Below are positions 54,818 to 64,000 of a stretch of 64,000 bases of DNA, in pieces; positions within the stretch are counted from its first letter, which is position 1, and each line of letters opens with the position of its first letter. The notes below the pieces were generated by a model. It was not told the DNA's origin and did not search any database. It saw only the letters and a list, made by a program, of their open reading frames with translations. The position numbers and the translations under genes were made by a program. The stretch comes from Lotus japonicus (taxonomy: Eukaryota; Streptophyta; Magnoliopsida; Fabales; Fabaceae), in NCBI RefSeq assembly GCF_012489685.1, contig NC_080042.1, positions 5,644,501 to 5,708,500 of the forward strand, written 5' to 3'.

Positions 54818-56969
54818 TGAACATTAAAATTCATTATTAATCGATTATATATTTTAGCATTAGGATCCTCAGCCCAAACTATAAATAATTTCTAATTTTT
54901 AATGGGAAAAATTAATTTGAATTATCGATGTGTTGAACATAATGGTTTAATTAATTTTTTTAATATAAATTCATATTTATATTACTAATGCTTCATTTTT
55001 TCTTTATATAATCTGAGTATTTTAAATGTAGATTTATAGAGAAACTAAATATTTAATTTTTTCTCTTTATCATATTTATTAATTTATAGTGTCATTAAAA
55101 GTATTTAAACTATTTTATTTTTCACCAACGGGTGGTTGGTTCAAGTGTTACATGCTTGATTCCCTTCAAGCACCTTTCAAAAAAAATCCCCTTAAGTAAG
55201 GTCTCATGGGAGAGTTACCTCCACCATGATGTAGATGTTTCAAGCTCGAACAAGATACCCGTCTTACACCAAAAACTATTTTATTTTTCACAACAATTAT
55301 TGAAATTTATTGTCACATTAAATTTAATAATTGATTTGTCAAATTTGTATTTATCTATTTCAAAATTTAAGATTTGCAATTAGTTTAAAAAACTACTATT
55401 TATAACTTATTAATTTAATTAATGAAAGGATTTGAATTATGAGGGGGAAAGCAGTTATTTTTCAAAGAAAAAGCTTGATGTAGCATGTTATTTGAATCGG
55501 TTGTTATTCACATTTTGATGATTAACCATACAAAAACAGGGACCAAATTGATGATTAACCCTAAATTTTATATCAAAAATTAAATAGGTAAGTAGTAGTC
55601 ATTAATATAAATTTTAATTGTATTGACTTTACGTATTTAATGGAGTCCTTATATGCAAATATTGTTAATAATCTTTTGGGTCTAAAATAGGAATTTTATT
55701 TTTTTGGTTATAAAAATAGGAATTATATTTTGATTTGTATAGGTTTGTAACAAATAAAATTAAAAAAATTAATGCTGCTGAAATTTTTATTTTGAAAACT
55801 AATGATGCATAAAATTTTATAAAATATTTTTTTATTTGATATGATAATATTTATTTGCGCATCATAAATATTTTACAATCAAAATATTATTTTAAAAAAA
55901 TAAATATGTTTTGGATTTGTTAATTTAAATTAAATTTAAAAAACATGATTAAGTCTATTCATTAATTTTAGGTATTGAAATTTCAATTATAAGACATATT
56001 TTTTCTTATTATTTATTGGTATCTATAATAGGAAATATTTCTTTGATTTGAATTTTTTTGGAAAAGAAATCAAAATGCATTTTATGCATTTAATATACTT
56101 GTAATTAAACTAAAAGTGATTTAAATTTTTTTTTTTTATATTTCGAATTATTTATTATTTCTTGTAATTTTAGATATATTTTAAAAATAATTTAAATTAT
56201 TCATTTTAATTTTAGATTTTTAATCAATAGTAATTGTGAATATATTAATTTTATGATTTAAAATATATGTAAAGAATAACATACGTGAAAAAAGAGCGAA
56301 CCGAAAGACAATAAACCCAAAACAGGATCATATATCGTCAAATCAACATTGATGAAAAAACAAACCAACCAAACAACTCTAACTATACCGTTGCATGTGG
56401 TATAAGATCAGAGATAACAAACATTTGAATCAAAGACATTATTGAAGAAGATTGATTAAAAAAAAATATATAAAACATTGTGCATTAGAAAAAAGAAGAA
56501 AAAAAAATCTCAATTGTCAAGAAGAAGGTATATAAGGAACAAACATTTGGTCATTGCATGTGAATGGGGAATAGATGAGCAACGAAGAAAACTTTTTTCT
56601 TCATGTTAGGAGAGAAAAAAATATATACAATCATGTATTAAATAGGATAAGAAATTAAATAGGGTGATAGACGGTCATCTGTTGAAAAACATTTCTCAAT
56701 AGAAGATAAATACCTAAGTCTCTTCTCCCTCTTTTGGTATGACCCATTTTTTTTCTTCCTCACACTGTGTATTGCACACTTATGTGCTTGACACAATTTA
56801 TAGCACTCTTATAAAAAAATTGACATCGTGGTCAATCTATAAAAAAATTGTCTTAAATTACTATAAATAAATTATATGTATACAATAAAAGATTTTATCT
56901 TAAATTACTATAATTTTTTAACAAACATGAAGATCATTCGCTGATCATTTTATTTATCAGTACTCAATA
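54818..56969. other. AT-rich intergenic DNA
   Basis: No gene is seen. At about 55128-55265 there is a possible SINE relic (ACGGGTGGTTGGTTCAAGTG on the plus strand). At about 56800-56930 sequence containing AAGATTTTATCTTAAATTACT matches the repeat array at 63120-64000. The rest has no feature I can support. Confidence 0.4.
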
Positions 56970-57086
56970 CACTACAAAAAAAGCGTTATTTAGTGGGGGT
57001 TATTTAGCGGGGGTTTTAATAACCCCCGCAAATGTCATCAATTTTTATTAGTTAAGGGGGTTTTAATAACCCCCGCAAAATTTTCA

Positions 57087-57494
57087 TTGCACTACCGCAA
57101 AAAAGGCTTACAGTGCCACGAAGCATTCCTCTTTCTCACTCTTGCGAACCAGTTTCCCTCCAATATTTCTCACCCTCGCTCTCTCTTCCCTTCTCTTTGC
57201 CCTCACTCTTCTTCCTCCGACGGTTGCGGCGACGGCGTTTGTGGCGGCTGCGGCCACACTGTTCCCTTCCCCGATGAACATGCCTCGTTGCCCACTAGAA
57301 ACCTATGTCGCAGCGGTGATCTAGGCCCCACAGATCGAAGGAACTCGCCGTTTCTCGATTCCACTATACGAGCACGATTGAGTGTTCCATCAAACCCTAA
57401 TTCCCCTTTCAATTCCTATTTCTGCGCCCACTCTGCTTCTTATTGTTTCTTCTTACTATTGATTGTTGTGAATTTAACTGCTGAATTTGTTTGA
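57087..57494 (+). other. GC-rich gene-start-like stretch in the CACTA element
   Basis: This stretch is much less AT-rich than its surroundings. It looks like the 5' UTR and first exon of a plant gene, including a run of Ser-, Pro- and Arg-rich codons. Several overlapping frames are open, so the true frame is unknown and the source gene is not identified. Confidence 0.35.
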
Positions 57495-57914
57495 TTTGAA
57501 TAATGTTTCTTCTTCATCCTCATTGCTAATTCCTCTAACTTTTTGTTTTGTAAGATTGCACTAAGATTTTGGCTCAGGATGGAAAATCAGTCAGTGTAGA
57601 CATGGTACTCTCGATCTAAATGTGTGTGAGTGTACAATTTCATGCTTCATTGCTCTAATTGATTTACTTGTGCCCCATGCAACCTCTTTTTGTAGTAGTT
57701 ATTTGAATACTGGAAGAGTCCTTACTTTGAAGTTGATGGGAACCTCTCTTGTTTGATAACATTGTATTGGATGATTTAGATTTTCCATTGTTCGTAAATA
57801 TGTGGAGTGAAATTGTTTGCCTCATTTTTCTTGTGTATTTTAACTGCAAACTCTTCATCCTCTGCTGATGGCCATTGGGATTGTCCTCTTAAGTGGTGAA
57901 GGTAGAACTAGTTT

Positions 57915-58048
57915 GAGCTGATTTAGTTCATGCTTTCTTATTATTAGTTTGTGTCTTCTTATTAACAATGGTATATACCAGTTTTGCAACTAGGGGATGC
58001 AGTTTTATTATTAGTTTATGTTACATACCACTAGCCTTCAGGGTTATA
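57915..58048 (+). repeat. 134-bp direct repeat, copy 1, in the CACTA element
   Basis: It begins GAGCTGATTTAGTTCATGC and ends CTTCAGGGTTATA. It recurs almost unchanged at 58738-58871. Confidence 0.9.
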
Positions 58049-58486
58049 ACTTATAACCATCATTTTTTATGGTTTTCTTCTAATTAGTTACATTTTGTAA
58101 GTACCTTAGGTATTGGCAAATGAAGCCAGAAACAGAGCTTGGAGGTGGTCTAAATGAGGATTCTTCAACCTCACCTTTACCCAGAGTTTTTAAGGTAAGT
58201 TTTGGTGTTGAACTAGTCCATTATTAAGGTTTGTCGGTTTAGGGTTCTCTTATTTTGTTTCTAATTTAAGTTTCTTTAAATTTATTTGGTTTTTAACATG
58301 GCGTTCTCTTATTTCGATGCTAACTGATGAGTCTTTCTCCATTGATGTTTGAGATGCTTTAATGTTTTAGTTCGATTACTTTGTCACACCACATGTACAT
58401 GGTTAATTTATTGCCGCTTAATGGTTAGTTTTAAAGTGACTGATGGAGTTAACTGAGTTTGGAAGCTAACATGATAATAATTGTAG

Positions 58487-58530
58487 GAACTGTGTTTGCC
58501 TACGGTGTGACAAGTAGTGGAAAGACACAT
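58487..58530 (+). pseudogene. Captured kinesin motor-domain exon piece
   Basis: After a splice-acceptor-like TTGTAG the frame reads GTVFAYGVTSSGKTH. This is the kinesin P-loop (GxxxxGKT/S) with the upstream A-Y-G signature, as found in plant kinesin-7 motors. The match stops at H. The following codons are unrelated and reach TGA within six codons. It is a fragment of a motor that binds ATP and walks on microtubules, and it cannot work here. Confidence 0.8.
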
Positions 58531-58737
58531 TTCCAAATCAACCTATGAGGTTGTAAGTTTTTGCATTCTTCACCTCTCTTCATATCCTTGTTTTCTCTTC
58601 ACTGTTGATTTCAAATGTTTCTCTTCACTGGGGTTTGCATGCAGGTTAAGAGTATTCAAGGTTGAGCTGATTTTGTTGGATTCAATCCTTTAGATCTTTT
58701 TTTCTCTGTCATAAGAGTTGAATTATGGAACAAGGTT

Positions 58738-58871
58738 GAGCTAATTTAGTTCATGCTTTCTTATTATTAGTTTGTGTCTTCTTATTAACAATGGTATATA
58801 CCAGTTATGCAACTAGGGGATGCAGTTTTATTATTAGTTTATGTTACATACCACTAGCCTTCAGGGTTATA
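58738..58871 (+). repeat. 134-bp direct repeat, copy 2, in the CACTA element
   Basis: Nearly identical to 57915-58048 and lies between the kinesin piece and the next exon-like stretch. It suggests internal duplication within the element. Confidence 0.9.
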
Positions 58872-58930
58872 CCAGAAATATTGGTAATTGAACTTGGTTT
58901 CTTACTTATAATCTGTCTTTATGTGACTAG

Positions 58931-59286
58931 AATGTCAAGACTTGCCTCCCTAACTGCAGAGTAGAAACACTTAATAGTGAAGAGGCTCAGAATCTTTTAC
59001 CTAGTGTGTGTTTACCATTCAACTCACGTTTCTATATGCCCAAAGCTCTTAACATCCGTTCTCAACACTATCTTCAGGTCAGTATAAGTAATGCAGATTT
59101 CTTTCTATTGGTTAAGTTCTATGTTTCTCTTTGTTTTTCAAGTTCACTTTCACTTATTTTGATAATTCTCTTAGGCACTTTTCCTAGCATGTGAGAATTT
59201 GGTGAAAGAATCCTCCACCCTTGACTCGGGTCAGAAACAGCTCGATTTACACGAAAGAGCTGTCCATAGACTTTCCGAGTTTGAAG
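58931..59286 (+). pseudogene. Captured two-exon piece of an unidentified gene
   Basis: Two open stretches join in frame across a GT-AG intron: 58931-59077 (with EEAQNLLPS and RFYMPKALNIRSQHYLQ) and 59175-59286 (ACENLVKESSTLDSGQKQ, then LHERAVHRLSEFE). The second ends at a donor-like GTCAT. The combined 86 codons look like an ordinary soluble helical plant protein. I do not recognise the family. Confidence 0.5.
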
Positions 59287-60372
59287 GTCATAATTCATTG
59301 CTATGAGTTTTGTTCTTTTGCTGATATCTGACTGCTTTTTTCTTTTTCCTTGAAAGTGAGTGAATGGAACAATTTAAACTTAGTACTTCAAGAAAATGTT
59401 TTGAAATATTTTTGCTGGGCTTATTTTTTTAATAGCTTTAGCTTATGAGTCGCAATGTCACATTTGTAAGTGCTTTTCATTGTTCAAGACTATGTGTGCG
59501 TTTCGATAAACAACTTAATTAAGTGCTTATAAGTTTAGGTAGTATTTGAGTAAGATTATGACCTACCTATGGTTTCATGATTTGGTCAGCTGATGTGTGT
59601 TTAGGTAGTGCATGATGTAAACTGGACCATTTTCGTTTTATAAACATGATGTTGATTATTTTTGTGAACTATTGGATTGGTATGGCTAAAGCAAGGAATT
59701 GTTCAAAAATGCTTCTGATCCTTGTCTTAATGCATTAGCTTCTTAGATATGATAAGATTGAATGAGGCTAACTAGTCCTGGGGAGTACCTTGATGATTGC
59801 TTCATTAATATTATTTACACTATTCAATGCCTTCATTAATCTATATAACTGGCTATTTTGGATTGGGGCATTATACTTAACCTTTTTCTTTCAGATTGTA
59901 AAAGTCATGAGCACTTGGGTTTGATCTTCTACTGTATATAGTTGCTCCTGCATACTTATATGCTCTTAGGGATTGTTATAACCTAGAAGAATCAAAGACA
60001 CTGGCCACTTACAAATCCTTTACTTGTTCTGAATGCTTCTGTTTACTGCTTAGAATTGTTCAAATAATCACCTGGCAGATATAGATCAGATCCAAATGGC
60101 CTAAGTTTATATAGCTGTTGTCTGTAGGACATAGAGCCCATTTGGCTACAATAAGTACTCTTTGGATTATAATTTATATCAAATCTTTAAGAAGGACTTA
60201 GAGTTAAATAATTTATCGACACTATTTCCCTTGGAAAGCTTGGGTAGGTCGTGGATTATGGGTTCAGCTGCTGTTCCACAAATGCATATTGTCTTCAGTT
60301 ATTTTCTGGTTAATTTATTTTATTTTCCTCCCCTGAAGTTTTGAGTTTATCTTATTCCAATTTTTATTTCAG

Positions 60373-60444
60373 AGATCTGGGCAGTCAAGGTTTGAAAGGT
60401 CTCATAAGCAATCAGATTAGTCTTTTGTCAGACTTGGTAAGCCT
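60373..60444 (+). pseudogene. Captured 72-bp LRR exon of a receptor-like gene
   Basis: An AG acceptor and a GTAAGT donor bound exactly 72 bases, the size of one 24-residue plant leucine-rich repeat. It reads DLGSQGLKGLISNQISLLSD then LVS. This is like the first LRR of malectin-like/LRR receptor proteins. No other part of such a gene is nearby, so it is a captured single exon. Confidence 0.75.
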
Positions 60445-61082
60445 GTAAGTATCAGCAGCAAAATGTTCACATATTCTTATCATCTTTCCCACCATGTGGC
60501 TTATATATATTTTTTATGTCAACATGTACTGATATATACGGTTGGAAACATGATATAATTGGCTGAGGTCCATAAAACTTCACCTTGTTTTGAATTGCTC
60601 TGTTGTTGTTCATGTGTTCTGTGAAACTGCAGTTATTATTATGTTCATTAATTTTAGAAGTGTCTTGATAAGCTTATATAGACAATTAGCTTATGATATT
60701 ATTCTATTATCCTATTTCTTCTTTAGCTTATCTTATGGTTAATAAGTAAACTCAACAATTAATGAGGTTAAAAATGTCCCTAGAATAAACTCTAGTAGTC
60801 AAGGAAGGTTTAAGGGAGGTTTAAAGCTGTAAATAATCTCTTGCAATTAAGGGAGGTTGAAAACTCCCGTTAAAAAAAGCTTATGGATAAGGGAGGTTTA
60901 AAACATCCGCTAAAAACCCCCGCTAAATTCATATGCAGGTACCAGGGTTTGCTAAAAACCCCCGTTAATAATTTGTGGGGAGTGTAACTTCGGGATTTTT
61001 CAAAACCCCCGCTAAGTAACTCGCGGGGGTTGAAAACCCCCGTTAAGTGCCCCCACTAAATAACGTTTTTTTTGTAGTGATA

Positions 61083-61972
<890 letters not shown>

Positions 61973-62241
61973 CTAATGATCTGCATTAAAGAGGTCATGC
62001 ATTTAACAAAAAGCTGCAATAATCTTGGCCAGACAAATAGTTTTAGATGACACTTACAGTAACTTTTTGTTCAAAGAAGTATTTCAGAGTCAGCATTAGA
62101 CCTCGAACTAGTTCAGTGAGAAAAAGTGTGTTGATGCTACGTTCAAACACAGAACTCCAATCCTTTGAAATTTCCCTTGCAAGTTTCTCCCTTTCTTCGT
62201 CATCTTTATAGTTAGAGAACCAATGTTTGGTAGCGTAGGAG

Positions 62242-62916
62242 CAGGGCAGGTCCCGACATTTTGGAGGCCCTGGGCAAATAATAAAAATAGACCCCTAACA
62301 GTATTTTTTTTAAAGAACATTATCTATTTAAATTGTAAATATCATCAACAACTTAAAAAATGTGACTAACATAAACAAAACGTCATATTCACTTATCTAG
62401 TGAATTAGGTAGAAGTTCTCAAGGAAACCTTCACGTTCCAATGCTAATTAAGCTCTTAAATATGACCAACAAATATCAAGTTACTTGTATCTGCAATTCT
62501 CTCTTATTAATTGTGAACACCTTCAATAGAGAAGTACAGAACAGATCTTAAATGCAACTACTTTTTTTTTTTGGAAAGCTTAAGATTTTTTTTCTTCTGA
62601 ATAATGTAAAAAAAATATTTATTTAGCAAAAAGGGGTGGGAAAAAAATTATTTAGCAAAGTGGGGTAGTTTTTGGAGAAAAGGCCACGGGCGCGGTGCCC
62701 CAGTCAAAAAACTGTGGCCAGAAGTCTGAAAAGGCAACGGTTCCCTCTTAGTGTGGTAGAACCCAGATCTCATAAAAAGCTACGGTTTCTAAACTGTTGT
62801 CTAAAGATTTTAGGCAACAGCTTAGAAACCGTAGCCTTTGGGAATTTTTTTTTGGGCCCCTCTTTTTGGAGGCCCTGGGCTGTGGGCCTGCTTGCACAGG
62901 CCCAGGGCCGGCCCTG
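62242..62916. mobile_element. hAT-type element (675 bp) inserted in an NDUFS8 exon
   Basis: The 8-bp duplication CGTAGGAG (62234-62241, 62917-62924) is perfect. Ends are CAGGGCAGGTCCC and GGGCCGGCCCTG, the same family style as the MITE at 15660-15881. No transposase is encoded. It contains a strong hairpin at 62779-62835. Confidence 0.9.
62779..62835. repeat. 57-base hairpin inside the hAT element
   Basis: GCTACGGTTTCTAA...CTGTTG on the left pairs with CAACAG...TTAGAAACCGTAGC on the right around a loop of about 15 bases. It may be a nested small insert, since GGCTACGG-type ends occur in some CACTA families. Confidence 0.75.
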
Positions 62917-63091
62917 CGTAGGAGTGTGCACTTAATCGCATGCCATAATTCTGGGAGCTCTGCAGTCCTTGACCAGCCACAGCCAGCTGACGGGTACGAA
63001 GAGCTTGAAGTGATTTCCTAGCTAAGAATGCAGCCATTTCAGCAAAATTGGAACCACGCCAAACTGAAGTTGTTCTCTTCTGGTCTGGAAC

Positions 63092-64000
63092 CTGATAAAT
63101 GGGAAATGGGAATGGGAATTTGAAAAAATATGAGAAGTTTATTTTGATACAAAATCATGCTCACCTATTATCTACATCTAAAAAAAATTAAGAACTCACA
63201 GTTAATATAAAAGATTTTATCTTAACTTACTCTAATTAAAGAGATGAGAAGTTTATTTTAATACAAAATCATGCTCATTTATTATCAATATTTAAAAAAA
63301 TTAAGAACTCATGGTCAATATAAAAGATTTTATCTTAAATTACTATAATTAAAGAGATGAGACGTTTATTTTGATACAAAATTATGCTCATCACTTATTA
63401 TTATTATTTTTCTAAACCAAATTTATGTTCAGATTTAATATTTGTTATGTATTCAAAGATAAGAAAAAATATTTATTTTTTTAATGCAGATTTAATATTA
63501 AAAACAAAATTTGTATATTTTTTATTAAAATCATATGAGGGTGACATGTGGAAAAACCTTCTAGAAAAAAAAAAACTTCCTAAATAAATTATATGTACAC
63601 AATTTATAGCATCATAATAAAAAAAATTAAGAACTCATGGTCAAATTTAAAAGATTTTATCTTAAATTACTACAATTAAAGAGATGAGAAGTTTATTTTG
63701 ATACAAAATCATGCTCATCTATTATCTATATCAAAATAAAATTAAGAACTCATGGCCAATATAAAATATTTTATCTTAAATTACTATAATTAAAGAGATG
63801 AGAAGTTTTTTTTGATACAAAATCATGCTCATCTATTATTAATATTTAAAAAGAATTAAGAATTTATGGTCAATATAAAAGATTTTATCTTAAATTACTA
63901 TAATTAAAGAGATGAGAAGTTTATTTTGATACAAAATCATGCTCATCACTTATTATTATTTTTTTTTAACTAAATTTATGTTCAGATTTAATATTTGTTA
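63092..64000. repeat. Tandem array with about 115-bp units in a larger repeat
   Basis: The motif GATGAGAAGTTTATTTTGAT recurs near 63130, 63243, 63355, 63683, 63799 and 63910, always followed by ACAAAATCATGCTCA and preceded by AAGATTTTATCTTAAATTACT. Near 63419 and 63974 the sequence AAATTTATGTTCAGATTTAA also repeats, giving a higher-order period of about 555 bp. The array runs off the right edge. It is AT-rich with no coding function. Confidence 0.8.

Larger units (their letters stand above)
56970..61079. mobile_element. Non-autonomous CACTA element carrying host gene pieces (4.1 kb)
   Basis: It starts CACTACAAAAAAAGCGTTA and ends with the inverted counterpart TAACGTTTTTTTTGTAGTG. The 3-bp duplication ATA flanks it (56967-56969, 61080-61082). 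Subterminal repeats rich in GGGGGTT...AACCCCC occur at both ends (57000-57080, 60840-61050), as expected for CACTA. No transposase is present. The interior contains a GC-rich gene-start-like stretch, a kinesin motor exon piece, an unidentified two-exon piece and a 72-bp LRR exon, so it has picked up fragments of several host genes. Confidence 0.92.

Noticed and set aside
63092..64000. CRISPR-like or gene-family array
   Set aside because: Long AT-rich tandem units without spacers or coding capacity; ordinary plant tandem repeat.

Overview
The window looks like nuclear DNA of a flowering plant, probably a eudicot and perhaps a legume. The support is split genes with GT-AG introns, plant-specific B3/REM genes, and plant transposon families (Copia, Ty3 chromovirus and Tat-like, TRIM, Cassandra, PIF/Harbinger, CACTA, hAT, Helitron). 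The species call is inference only. The background is AT-rich, and most of the window is transposon. Many elements can be bounded to the base by their target-site duplications (TSDs).

Layout. 1-6130: remnants of a Tat-like Ty3 element on the minus strand (LTR, primer site, broken gag and protease), plus a plus-strand 130-aa ORF with its own TATA box. 6205-7037: non-autonomous hAT element. 7329-12330: complete, young Copia element (LTRs differ at 3 of 279 bases) whose single ORF has three TAG stops. 12407-15656: REM-type B3 pseudogene holding a solo LTR and a TRIM in its introns and a hAT MITE right after its stop. 16994-21899: Helitron. 21900-26283: LTR-like DNA with a 57-bp minisatellite, an antisense HROB (recombination OB-fold) fragment, and a Cassandra solo LTR carrying a 5S-rRNA-like promoter. 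26484-30676: nearly intact PIF/Harbinger element with an open transposase. 32182-35286: the one clearly intact host gene, a seven-exon REM gene encoding four B3 domains (528 aa).

35459-36361: tandem triplication that includes a Copia LTR. 36128-41330: second Copia element, with identical LTRs but a broken ORF. 41983-42075: sugar-transporter scrap. 42565-47986: Ty3 chromovirus on the minus strand with many stops. 48208-48285: scrap of a third REM copy. 48775-49440: organelle-like insert. 49462-49963: NBS-LRR fragment. 51231-54817: second Helitron. 56970-61079: CACTA element carrying pieces of at least three genes (kinesin motor, LRR receptor exon, an unidentified two-exon piece). 61859-63091: first two coding exons of NDUFS8 (complex I TYKY subunit), split by a hAT element. 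63120-64000: tandem repeat array.

Taken together, this was a small tandem array of REM/B3 genes (at least three copies at about 12-15, 32-35 and 48 kb) that nested transposons have spread apart. One copy gained a B3 domain by internal duplication and stays open, one decayed, and one is nearly gone. The most notable structures are the gene-carrying CACTA element, the hAT insertion that breaks NDUFS8, the four-domain REM gene, and the young Copia elements that are already defective.
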